Shown in pieces: positions 15,872 to 23,226 of a stretch of 52,759 bases of DNA. The stretch's first letter is position 1. Every line of letters starts with the position of its first letter. The notes under the pieces are model-generated. The model ran no database searches. It saw only the letters and a list, made by a program, of their open reading frames with translations, and had not been told where the DNA came from. Source of the DNA: an uncultured Flavobacteriaceae bacterium (GTDB taxonomy: Bacteria > Bacteroidota > Bacteroidia > Flavobacteriales > Flavobacteriaceae); contig CALJFB010000028.1 in NCBI GenBank assembly GCA_938073895.1, positions 1 to 52,759 on the forward strand, given 5' to 3'. A program made the position numbers and the translations under genes.

Positions 15872-16633
15872 ATGATAAAAAACATCTTTCAAGGTATTCA
15901 AGCCTACTTTAAGAGTTTTAGATTAATCTCAGAATTAAAACTTTGGAACTATTTTTTAATTCCAATGCTTATTAGTTTTATAACTGCTGCAGTAATAGGT
16001 TTTACAGCTTATGGCTTATCGGACAATCTTGGCGAGTTTATTGCTGAAATTTGGGTTTGGGAATTTGGTAAAGAAGCTTTCACTACAGCTTCAACCGTAA
16101 TTGGTGGCATAATGCTGTTTGCTATTGGATTAATCTTTTACAAACACATTATAATGGCTTTATCTGCGCCATTTATGAGTCCAGTTTCAGAAAAAATTGA
16201 AGCACATTTAATAGGAACTCAAACGCATCAACATAGAAAAACGTCTTTTAAAGAGCAGCTTTGGCGAGGTATTAGAATAAACCTTAGAAATTTAGGAAAA
16301 GAACTCTTAATTACTATTCCATTATTGCTTTTAAAATTTATTCCAGTCATTAATATTTTATCTACAATATTACTTTTCCTAACTCAAGCCTATTACGCAG
16401 GTTTTGGAAATATGGATTACACTTTAGAACGTCATTTTAAGTATAGAGAAAGTATACAATTTGTAAAAAATAATCGTGGCGTTGCTATTGGTAACGGAAG
16501 TGTTTTTATACTATTTTTATTAGTTCCTGTTATTGGCGTAATTTTAGTTTTGCCATTTAGTGTAACAGCTGCATCATTAAAAACAGTAGAGATTCTTGAA
16601 AAAGAAAATCATTTAACCTTACAAAAAAGTTAA
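15872..16633 (+). CDS. EI24-domain (CysZ-like) membrane protein
   Basis: A 253-residue protein with four main hydrophobic regions: about residues 26-50, 70-95, 140-175 and 205-240. The FLIPMLIS start, the amphipathic MSPVSEKIEAHL segment and the DYTLERH motif in the last third are typical of EI24/CysZ-family proteins. In Proteobacteria CysZ imports sulfate; in Bacteroidota the substrate is unknown. It begins 11 nt after the hemE terminator and ends one base before the GNAT gene, which itself abuts hemF, so the three are probably one transcript. The link to heme may only be positional. Confidence 0.75.
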   Translation: MIKNIFQGIQAYFKSFRLISELKLWNYFLIPMLISFITAAVIGFTAYGLSDNLGEFIAEIWVWEFGKEAFTTASTVIGGIMLFAIGLIFYKHIIMALSAPFMSPVSEKIEAHLIGTQTHQHRKTSFKEQLWRGIRINLRNLGKELLITIPLLLLKFIPVINILSTILLFLTQAYYAGFGNMDYTLERHFKYRESIQFVKNNRGVAIGNGSVFILFLLVPVIGVILVLPFSVTAASLKTVEILEKENHLTLQKS

Positions 16634-16634
16634 T

Positions 16635-17168
16635 ATGATTATTGAATTCGACAACTTTACTATTGCTCAAATTCAAGAAAAAGATGCTTGGAGTATTTGC
16701 GACTTAATGTTAGCAAACGAAGATAGATTTAAAGCCTATTTTCCTATAACCTTAGCTCAAAACACTAATCCAACCTTGGCAAAGTTATTTGCCCAAAAAA
16801 AAGTGAAGCAATTTCAGAATAACGAAGAATATTTATTCATTTTAAAAGAAAATAAAACTCATAAAGCCATTGGTTTAATTTACATAAAGGCATTAGATTG
16901 GAACCATAAAAAAGGTGAGCTTGCGTATTGTTTAGATTATAATTTTAAAGGACAAAACTTAATGAGTAAAGCTGTAAAATATTTAAATGTTTACGCTTTC
17001 GCTGAATTAGGCCTTGCTTCACTTCAAATTATAGTTTATAAAAAAAATAAGGCAAGTATAAAAGTAGCAACAAATAATAATTTTACGTGGCAAAAAACAT
17101 TGCCTAAAGAATATACACCACCAAATTCTGCACCATTAGATATGGAGCTTTACGAAAAACACAAATAA
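16635..17168 (+). CDS. GNAT-family N-acetyltransferase
   Basis: A 177-residue acetyl-CoA-dependent acyltransferase of the RimJ/RimL-like branch. IGLIYIKALDW, the GELAYCLDYNFKGQNLMSKA region (acetyl-CoA P-loop motif, here degraded to KGQNLM) and SLQIIVYKKNKASIKVATNNNF are the usual core elements. The substrate cannot be predicted; the family acetylates ribosomal-protein N-termini, amino acids or drugs. It is one base from both neighbours, EI24 upstream and hemF downstream, so it is expressed with them. Confidence 0.8.
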   Translation: MIIEFDNFTIAQIQEKDAWSICDLMLANEDRFKAYFPITLAQNTNPTLAKLFAQKKVKQFQNNEEYLFILKENKTHKAIGLIYIKALDWNHKKGELAYCLDYNFKGQNLMSKAVKYLNVYAFAELGLASLQIIVYKKNKASIKVATNNNFTWQKTLPKEYTPPNSAPLDMELYEKHK

Positions 17169-17169
17169 A

Positions 17170-18072
17170 ATGAAAGATCAATTTTTTAAATACATACAGC
17201 AATTACAAGATCGTATTACTACAAAATTAGAAGCCGTAGACGGAAAAGCTAAATTCCAAGAAGATGTTTGGGATAGACCCGAAGGTGGCGGCGGAAGAAC
17301 ACGCGTTATAGAAAACGGAAACGTATTCGAAAAAGGTGGCGTTAATATTTCTGGTGTTCATGGGAAATTACCAGATTCTATGCAAAAGTATTTTGGTGTA
17401 GAAGATGCCGATTTTTTTGCCTGCGGATTAAGTCTAGTACTTCATCCAAAAAACCCAATGGTTCCAACAGTTCATGCTAATTGGCGTTATTTCGAAATGT
17501 ATGATAAACAAGGCAATATAGTAGATCAATGGTTTGGTGGCGGACAAGATTTAACACCTTATTATTTATTTAATGAAGATGCAAAACACTTTCATCAGGT
17601 TTGTAAAACGGCTTGCGACAAACATAATCCGGAATTTTATCCTAAATATAAAGCTCGTTGCGACGAGTATTTTTATAACGAACATAGAAACGAAGGTCGC
17701 GGAATTGGTGGCTTATTTTACGATTATTGTAAAGCTACCAAAGAAACCTCTATGCAAGATTGGTATAATTTTGAAACCGAAGTTGGAAACTCTTTCTTAG
17801 AAGCTTATGTTCCAATTGTAGAAAAACGCAAGAATTTAGAATACACAAAAGAGCAACGCGATTGGCAAGAAATTAGACGTGGACGTTACGTAGAATTTAA
17901 TTTAGTACACGATAAAGGCACACTTTTTGGATTAAAAACCAACGGAAGAATAGAAAGTATATTAATGAGTTTGCCACCGCACGTGCAATGGGTTTACGAT
18001 CATAACCCAGAACCAGAAAGCGATGAAGCTAAACTATTAGAAGTTCTAAAAAACCCAGTAGATTGGGTTTAG
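17170..18072 (+). CDS. hemF: Oxygen-dependent coproporphyrinogen III oxidase HemF
   Basis: A 300-residue enzyme that oxidatively decarboxylates coproporphyrinogen III to protoporphyrinogen IX using O2. Conserved segments are all present: WDRPEGGGGRTRVIENG, the HANWRYFE stretch, QWFGGGQDLTPYY, GRGIGGLFYDY, RRGRYVEFNLVHDKGTLFGL and LMSLPPHVQW. Length matches the family. It implies aerobic heme synthesis; no oxygen-independent HemN is in the window. It is in an operon with the GNAT gene, and the ychJ-like gene follows 32 nt later. Confidence 0.97.
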   Translation: MKDQFFKYIQQLQDRITTKLEAVDGKAKFQEDVWDRPEGGGGRTRVIENGNVFEKGGVNISGVHGKLPDSMQKYFGVEDADFFACGLSLVLHPKNPMVPTVHANWRYFEMYDKQGNIVDQWFGGGQDLTPYYLFNEDAKHFHQVCKTACDKHNPEFYPKYKARCDEYFYNEHRNEGRGIGGLFYDYCKATKETSMQDWYNFETEVGNSFLEAYVPIVEKRKNLEYTKEQRDWQEIRRGRYVEFNLVHDKGTLFGLKTNGRIESILMSLPPHVQWVYDHNPEPESDEAKLLEVLKNPVDWV

Positions 18073-18104
18073 AAAGCCTATTACAACTTCTAAAAAAATA
18101 GTAA

Positions 18105-18479
18105 ATGAATTGTTACTGCGGAAATAAGAAAATCTACCAAAACTGCTGTGAAGTCTATCATAAAAATGGCGGACTAACAGAAACAGCAGAACAACTTATG
18201 CGTTCACGATATGTGGCTTTTGTTTTAGCAAATGGCGATTATTTAATGCAAACACATCACGAAAGTACAAGACCAATAAAAGAAAAAAAGGCTATAGTAG
18301 ATTTTGCAAAATCTGTAGAATGGTTAAAGCTTGAGGTTTTAGAACGCACAGAAAATACTGTAAAATTTAATGCGCATTTTTCCGAAAATGGAATCCCAGA
18401 CGTAATTCACGAAAATTCTAAATTTGTAAAAGAAAAAAATGTTTGGTATTATTTGGGTTTAGCAAACCAAACAATTTAA
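18105..18479 (+). CDS. YchJ-like SEC-C motif protein
   Basis: A 124-residue protein of the UPF0225/YchJ family. The N-terminus has the SEC-C zinc-binding Cys pattern CYCGNKKIYQNCC (Cys3, 5, 14, 15), followed by the family signature TAEQLMRSRYVAF and a cystatin/NTF2-like beta sheet to the end. The E. coli protein has a second, C-terminal SEC-C motif that is absent here. The function is unclear, probably metal or protein binding. It lies between hemF and hemB on the same strand. Confidence 0.85.
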   Translation: MNCYCGNKKIYQNCCEVYHKNGGLTETAEQLMRSRYVAFVLANGDYLMQTHHESTRPIKEKKAIVDFAKSVEWLKLEVLERTENTVKFNAHFSENGIPDVIHENSKFVKEKNVWYYLGLANQTI

Positions 18480-18526
18480 TTAACTAATAAAATCACGCTA
18501 ATTTAACTTCTAATTAGTATAATCAT

Positions 18527-18534
18527 TAACTTTG
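18527..18534 (+). promoter_or_regulatory. Candidate -7 box of hemB
   Basis: TAACTTTG matches TAnnTTTG exactly and lies 107 nt before the hemB ATG, which would leave a leader of about 100 nt. I see no known riboswitch in that leader. Confidence 0.5.
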
Positions 18535-18641
18535 TTTGTACTAAAAGTAAGCAAATTAAATTTTATTTAAGATTAGTCAAATAAAACTATTTACAAAACA
18601 TTAGACTGCTTATACCTTACTAATAAACCAAGACTGAAACT

Positions 18642-19631
18642 ATGTATCCATTAAGACGAAATAGAAGATTAAGAGCAAATCAAGCCGTTAGAAATTTAGT
18701 GCGTGAAACTATTATATCTCCAAACGATTTTTTAGTGCCACTTTTTATTGTTGAAGGCAAAGGTGTAAAAGAAGAAATTGCGTCTATGCCTAACTATTTT
18801 AGATACAGTTTAGATTTATTAGAAAACGAAATAAAGCAACTTTGGAGTTTAGGATTAAAATCGGTTTTATTATTTGTAAAGGTGCCAGATCATTTAAAAG
18901 ATAATGCTGGTAAAGAAGCTTTAAATCCAGACGGATTAATGCAACGCGCCATTAAAACCGTAAAAAATGTATGTCCAGATATGTTGGTAATGACAGATGT
19001 GGCTTTAGATCCTTATTCTAAATATGGACACGACGGAATTATAGAAAACGGAAAAATTGTAAACGATATTACCTGTAATTTTCTTGCAGAAATGAGCGTT
19101 TCTCACGCAAAAGCTGGTGCAGATTTTGTAACACCAAGCGATATGATGGATGGTCGCGTTTTAGCTATGAGAGAAGCTTTAGAAAGCGAAGGATTTACCG
19201 ATACAGGAATTATGAGCTATTCGGCAAAATACGCCTCTGCTTTTTATGGGCCATTTAGAGATGCTTTAGATTCTGCTCCAGTAGATATGCAAGATATTCC
19301 AAAAGACAAAAAAACCTACCAAATGGATTATGGCAACCGCACAGAAGCCGTTAGAGAAACCTTAATGGATATAGACGAAGGTGCAGATATTGTTATGGTT
19401 AAGCCAGGTTTATGCTACTTAGATATTGTTAGAGATATTAAAAATGCAGTAGATGTTCCTGTGGCAGTTTATCAGGTTTCTGGCGAGTATTCTATGTTAA
19501 AAGCAGCAGCTCAAAAAGGTTGGTTAGATCACGATGCAGTTATGATGGAGCAAACCACAGCCATAAAACGTGCCGGCGCAGATGTTATAGCAAGTTACTT
19601 TGCTAAAGATGTGGTAAAGCTTTTAGGGTAA
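18642..19631 (+). CDS. hemB: Delta-aminolevulinic acid dehydratase HemB
   Basis: A 329-residue porphobilinogen synthase joining two 5-aminolevulinate molecules. The two Schiff-base lysines are in SYSAKYASAFYGPFR (Lys196) and IVMVKPG (Lys254). The metal-site loop reads TDVALDPYSKYGHDG: the Cys triplet of zinc enzymes is replaced by Asp/Ala/Asp, which marks the Mg2+-dependent type. The N-terminal RRNRRLRANQAVRNLVRET arm for octamer assembly is present. It has its own upstream region of 160 nt. The palindromic repeat copy 2 starts 9 nt after the stop. Confidence 0.97.
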   Translation: MYPLRRNRRLRANQAVRNLVRETIISPNDFLVPLFIVEGKGVKEEIASMPNYFRYSLDLLENEIKQLWSLGLKSVLLFVKVPDHLKDNAGKEALNPDGLMQRAIKTVKNVCPDMLVMTDVALDPYSKYGHDGIIENGKIVNDITCNFLAEMSVSHAKAGADFVTPSDMMDGRVLAMREALESEGFTDTGIMSYSAKYASAFYGPFRDALDSAPVDMQDIPKDKKTYQMDYGNRTEAVRETLMDIDEGADIVMVKPGLCYLDIVRDIKNAVDVPVAVYQVSGEYSMLKAAAQKGWLDHDAVMMEQTTAIKRAGADVIASYFAKDVVKLLG

Positions 19632-19640
19632 TATTTTTAT

Positions 19641-19783
19641 GGCGTTACCTAAAGGTCGTGCTTTCCGCTAAATCTTTTTTTTTATGCTTAATTTATGTCT
19701 GCATTATTTTAAGCACCTGTTATTTAGGTGATTAATCTCATTTTAGTAAGTTAAAAAAAGGATACCGCATCAATCACTAACGC
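19641..19783 (+). repeat. MITE-like palindromic repeat, copy 2
   Basis: A 143-bp element starting GGCGTTACCTAAAGGTCGTG and ending GGATACCGCATCAATCACTA followed by ACGC. It aligns with copy 1 (3542-3690, opposite strand) over both arms, including the T8-10 tract followed by ATGCTTAATTT on the left and the A7-GGAT on the right; the middle differs. Internal hairpins: TGCTTAA/TTAAGCA and CACCT/AGGTG. It lies 9 nt after hemB, in the same orientation relative to its gene as copy 1 is to hemJ. Confidence 0.75.
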
Positions 19784-20039
19784 AAATTCAATACATAATA
19801 GAAATTTAGTGTAAAAAAAGGCATTCAAATTCCTATAGTATACCGTTAATAATATTTGTTCTAAATCATTAAAACACAATAAAAAGAGTATACAAATACA
19901 TACGTTACGGTTAGAAATAATTAAAGCTAAATGCAGATTTACAACTTGTAGCATATTTAGCAAGAACTACAAACATTTTGTATTTACTACGCTCAATTCA
20001 TTACAATTAATTATTTTAGTAAAAACTAAATTTCACCTA
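19784..20039. other. Intergenic region before the CNNM/CBS gene
   Basis: About 256 nt with no supported gene. A 70-codon minus-strand frame (19751-19963) overlaps the repeat, is Leu/Cys-rich and has no family features, so I leave it out. No clean -7 box is seen before 20040. Confidence 0.4.
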
Positions 20040-21125
20040 ATGACAGTATTATTACTTTGGGCAACCGTATCTATATTTTTTTCATTTTTATGTTCCATTT
20101 TAGAAGCTGTACTTTTAAGTATTACGCCAACATTTCTAAAAGTTAAAAAACAAGAAGGAAAAACTTATGCAACTACTTTAGAAGCTCTAAAAGAAGATGT
20201 AGATAAACCATTAATTGCTATTCTTACATTAAATACCATTGCGCATACTTTAGGCGCTATGATGGTTGGTATTGCAGCCGAAGACTTACCATACAAAATA
20301 GAGTTTTATGGTATAAATACCGTAGGAGTTGTGTCGGCAATAATGACGCTTTTAATATTAATAGCATCAGAAATCATCCCAAAAACTATTGGAGCAACTT
20401 ACTGGAAAGGACTTTCTAACTTTACAGCTAAAGCCTTAACGGCACTAATATTTCCTTTAAAATGGACTGGTATTTTATGGTTATTACAATTAACTACAAA
20501 ACTTATTGGTGGTAAAGGTCACGGCAGTGTTTTAAGTCGCGAAGGGTTTTTAGTTATGGCAGATATGGCTCACGAAGAAGGTGTTTTTCAAGAAAACGAA
20601 AGTAAGATTATTAAAAATCTATTAACTTTTAAAGAGGTTTTTGCAAAAGATGTAATGACGCCAAGAACGGTTTTAAAGTCCGAAGACGAAAACACAACTG
20701 TAGAAGATTTTTTCAATAAAAATGTAGACCTACGTTTTTCAAGAGTTCCAATTTATTCTAATAATACCGATAATATAATAGGTCTAGTTTTAAAAGCGGA
20801 AATTTTTAAAGAAATGGCGCTTGGAAATGGTTCTAAAAAACTACTAGAATTAAAAAGAGATATTATAATTGTAGAACGTAATAAACCAATTCCGGCATTG
20901 TTCGAAAAACTAATCCAGACCAGAAATCATATGGCTTTAGTGGTAGACGAATATGGAAGCGTAAGCGGAATTGTAACTATGGAAGATGTTATAGAAACAC
21001 TGCTTGGTTTAGAAATTATGGACGAAAGCGATAGCACAACAGATTTGCAACAATTAGCCAGAAAAAGTTGGGAAGTTCGTGCTAAAAAATTAGGACTTAC
21101 AGATTCTAACACTTCAAATTTATAA
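20040..21125 (+). CDS. CNNM (DUF21) and CBS domain transporter-like protein
   Basis: A 361-residue membrane protein. Residues 1 to about 165 are a DUF21/CNNM transmembrane domain: LLWATVSIFFSFLCSILEAVLLSITP, IAILTLNTIAHTLGAMMVG, IASEIIPKTIGATYW. Residues about 205-330 are a CBS pair: FAKDVMTPRTVLKSEDENTT and HMALVVDEYGSVSGIVTMEDVIETLLG. Relatives (CorB/CorC, YfjD, MpfA) are linked to Mg2+ or Co2+ efflux. The C-terminal CorC_HlyC domain common in the family is missing, leaving a short tail. Its stop overlaps the ATG of the methyltransferase gene. Confidence 0.9.
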   Translation: MTVLLLWATVSIFFSFLCSILEAVLLSITPTFLKVKKQEGKTYATTLEALKEDVDKPLIAILTLNTIAHTLGAMMVGIAAEDLPYKIEFYGINTVGVVSAIMTLLILIASEIIPKTIGATYWKGLSNFTAKALTALIFPLKWTGILWLLQLTTKLIGGKGHGSVLSREGFLVMADMAHEEGVFQENESKIIKNLLTFKEVFAKDVMTPRTVLKSEDENTTVEDFFNKNVDLRFSRVPIYSNNTDNIIGLVLKAEIFKEMALGNGSKKLLELKRDIIIVERNKPIPALFEKLIQTRNHMALVVDEYGSVSGIVTMEDVIETLLGLEIMDESDSTTDLQQLARKSWEVRAKKLGLTDSNTSNL

Positions 21126-21598
21126 TGGAAGAATGCATTATAGCTTCGCCTTTAGGCTTTACTAAAATCTGTGGAGATGTTGATGGCATTCAATCTGTAT
21201 CGGTTTTAAATTCCGAAGAAAAACCTACAGAAGTTATTCCAGAATGTTTAGAAGATTGTATCTATCAGCTTAGAGAATATTTTAATGGCGAACGCACAGA
21301 ATTTAGCTTGGTATTAAATCCTCAAGGCACCGATTTTCAAATGTTGGTTTGGAGTGCTTTATCTAAAATTCCATACAATACAACGTGTTCTTATTTAGAA
21401 TTATCCAAAAAATTAGGCAATGTAAAAGCCATTAGAGCTGTTGCAAATGCAAATGGTAAAAACCCCATTTGGATTATAATTCCGTGTCATCGTGTTATTG
21501 GAACCAATGGAAGTTTAACAGGTTATGCTGGTGGATTACATCGTAAAAAGTGGCTTTTAGAGCACGAAAACCCTTTTAAACAACAATCTTTGTTTTAA
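21125..21598 (+). CDS. ogt: Methylated-DNA-protein cysteine methyltransferase
   Basis: A 157-residue suicide DNA-repair protein that transfers the alkyl group from O6-alkylguanine to its own Cys. The active site IIIPCHRVIG (Cys121) and the following GSLTGYAGGLHRKKWLLEHE are textbook, as is the AVANANGKNP DNA-recognition helix. The N-terminal domain is short, as in Ogt, with no Ada methyl-phosphotriester domain. Start and stop overlap the CNNM gene by one base (TAATG), so the pair is cotranscribed. A wobble-containing hairpin follows. Confidence 0.95.
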   Translation: MEECIIASPLGFTKICGDVDGIQSVSVLNSEEKPTEVIPECLEDCIYQLREYFNGERTEFSLVLNPQGTDFQMLVWSALSKIPYNTTCSYLELSKKLGNVKAIRAVANANGKNPIWIIIPCHRVIGTNGSLTGYAGGLHRKKWLLEHENPFKQQSLF

Positions 21599-21635
21599 AT
21601 AAATACTACTTTTTTATAAAAAAAACCAATTCAAA

Positions 21636-21668
21636 AAGCCCGATTTCCTAACAGAAGTTGGGTTCTAT
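21636..21668. terminator. Weak hairpin after the methyltransferase gene
   Basis: AAGCCCGATTTC and GAAGTTGGGTT form a stem with two G-U pairs in RNA. On the plus strand the T-run is poor; on the minus strand T5 follows. It is probably a modest terminator. Confidence 0.35.
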
Positions 21669-21697
21669 TTGTTAACATGAATCGCTATTTTTTAATA

Positions 21698-21750
21698 AAA
21701 AATTATTGTTTTTCGATAATTTTTATATATTTGTTATTGTTAAACAATAA
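21698..21750. promoter_or_regulatory. Promoter with two palindromes for the DUF2975-HTH pair
   Basis: TATATTTG at 21726-21733 is a perfect -7 box. It is flanked by two inverted repeats: AAAAATTAT/ATAATTTTT (21698-21724, 9-nt loop) over the -33 region, and TTATTGT/ACAATAA (21734-21750, 3-nt spacer) over the start-site region. Both are good candidates for operators of the HTH protein encoded two genes ahead. The box also decides the gene start: translation must begin at 21761, not at the upstream ATG 21677. Confidence 0.6.
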
Positions 21751-21760
21751 TTTTATTATT

Positions 21761-22267
21761 ATGAGAAAACTAACTATTTTAAAAACTATAGTCGATTTGT
21801 TTTGGATATTGTCTTTAATAACAACACCAATACTATTGTTTTTTATAGCATTTATTTTAACTAATAGTTCTAAAGATGGAATTCCAATTAGAATACAAGG
21901 AATATTATACGATGAGCATAACTTAAGCACTAAAGTTTTATTAATTGTTACTGTAATTAGTTACATCATAATTATCTATACAATCTATCAATTCAAAAAA
22001 GTATTAAGAGAATTTCAAAAGACTAAAATATTTAGCGAAATCGTTTTTATAGGTTTCAATAAAATGGGTATTTCCTTGATAATTGGAGCAATTTTAACAG
22101 GTATTTCATCGTTATTATATCCTATATTTTCAAAAAGCAAATTAGAATTATCTTTTGATTTAAGTCCTTTTATTTTAATGTTAAGTTTTGGCCTATTCTT
22201 TTTGGTTTTAAGCGAAATATTTAAAATAGCAAAACACACTAAAGAAGAAAACGAGCTAACTATATAA
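21761..22267 (+). CDS. DUF2975 membrane protein
   Basis: A 168-residue protein with four helices: about residues 10-35, 60-80, 105-125 and 135-155. It starts MRKLTILKTIVDLFWILSL, typical for DUF2975 proteins, which regularly precede a small YozG-like HTH gene. I chose ATG 21761 because the -7 box lies between it and the earlier in-frame ATG. The HTH gene follows after three bases. The function of the family is unknown; a membrane sensor or modulator of the HTH repressor is a reasonable guess from the constant pairing. Confidence 0.8.
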   Translation: MRKLTILKTIVDLFWILSLITTPILLFFIAFILTNSSKDGIPIRIQGILYDEHNLSTKVLLIVTVISYIIIIYTIYQFKKVLREFQKTKIFSEIVFIGFNKMGISLIIGAILTGISSLLYPIFSKSKLELSFDLSPFILMLSFGLFFLVLSEIFKIAKHTKEENELTI

Positions 22268-22270
22268 CCT

Positions 22271-22477
22271 ATGCCAATAGAAATAAACTTAGATCTTATT
22301 CTGGAAAAACGCGGTATGAAAAGTTACGAACTTGCAGAAAAAGTGGGCATAACAACCGCTAATCTTTCCATTTTAAAAACAGGAAAAGCTAAAGCTATAC
22401 GGTTTTCTACTTTAGAAGCTATTTGTAAGGTTTTAGAATGTCAACCTGGCGATATTTTAGAATTTTCGGCAGAATAA
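22271..22477 (+). CDS. Small XRE/YozG-like HTH regulator
   Basis: A 68-residue DNA-binding protein that is almost entirely one Cro/C1-type HTH: DLILEKRGMKSYELAEKVGITTANLSILKTGKAKAI, then FSTLEAICKVLECQPGDILEF. The pattern belongs to the short YozG-like group. It is cotranscribed with the DUF2975 gene and probably represses their shared promoter through the palindromes at 21698-21750. A bidirectional terminator follows immediately. Confidence 0.9.
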   Translation: MPIEINLDLILEKRGMKSYELAEKVGITTANLSILKTGKAKAIRFSTLEAICKVLECQPGDILEFSAE

Positions 22478-22514
22478 AAAAAGTCCCAATCTCTAATTGA
22501 AATTGGGACTTTTT
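22478..22514. terminator. Bidirectional terminator
   Basis: A 13-bp perfect stem (AAAAAGTCCCAAT, ATTGGGACTTTTT), 11-nt loop, with T-runs on both strands. It separates the HTH gene from the convergent carbonic anhydrase gene. Confidence 0.9.
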
Positions 22515-22563
22515 ATAAACCTTTTTTTAATGCTATTTTTTTTAAGACAAAGTTTAAAAAATA

Positions 22564-23190
22564 TTAGCAGAATTTTACACTACCAGAAGTTACATTATAC
22601 ATGGCACCTACAATTTTAATTTCATCGTTGTCTTCCATTTCTGTTAGTATTGGGCTTTCGCTATGGATTCGGTCTATAGTTAATAGTACATTTTTTCTGG
22701 CCACGTTATCTACAAATTCTAAATTAGAAGATGTTCTTAGGTTTTTTTCTTTAGGTTCTGTTACTGCATTAACTGCAGGCGTTATTTTTTGAATAAGCTT
22801 TGTTAGATTTCCCATTTCTGCTTTATCGCAAGCGCCTTTAATTGCACCGCAACTTGTGTGTCCTAAAACAACAATAAGTTTGGTTTTTGCTAATTTACAC
22901 GCAAATTCCATGCTGCCCAGAATATCTTCGTTTACAAAATTACCAGCAATTCTAACGCTAAAAATATCTCCTAAACCTTGGTCGAATATTAATTCTGCAG
23001 AAACTCTAGAATCTATACAGCTTAAAATAGTTGCAAAAGGAAATTGGCCTTCGCTGGTATCGTTAACTTGTTCTAATAAGTTACGGTTAGCTTTTAGGTT
23101 GTTTTGAAACCTGCTATTGCCTTCTTTAAGAAATTTTAAGGCTTTTGCAGGAGTCATGGTATCTTGTGTCTCTTTTGTATGTGCTTTCAT
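22564..23190 (-). CDS. Beta-class carbonic anhydrase
   Basis: A 208-residue zinc enzyme interconverting CO2 and bicarbonate. Zinc ligands and the catalytic dyad are clear: SCIDSRVSAE (Cys58, Asp60, Arg62) and VVLGHTSCGAIKGA (His111, Cys114). Oligomer-interface segments (RIAGNFVNEDILGSMEFA) are normal. There is no signal peptide, so it is cytosolic. It lies 36 nt downstream of a SulP transporter gene on the same strand, a pairing seen in many bacteria and read as a bicarbonate uptake and use module. It ends before a bidirectional terminator. Confidence 0.95.
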   Translation of the reverse strand: MKAHTKETQDTMTPAKALKFLKEGNSRFQNNLKANRNLLEQVNDTSEGQFPFATILSCIDSRVSAELIFDQGLGDIFSVRIAGNFVNEDILGSMEFACKLAKTKLIVVLGHTSCGAIKGACDKAEMGNLTKLIQKITPAVNAVTEPKEKNLRTSSNLEFVDNVARKNVLLTIDRIHSESPILTEMEDNDEIKIVGAMYNVTSGSVKFC

Positions 23191-23226
23191 AATAATATGT
23201 GTTTTATTTAAACTTATATAATAAGT

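Noticed and set aside
19751..19963. 70-codon minus-strand frame after hemB
   Set aside because: It overlaps the palindromic repeat and has composition of non-coding DNA.
21677..21760. Upstream ATG extension of the DUF2975 gene
   Set aside because: A perfect -7 box and two palindromes lie inside it, so transcription starts later.
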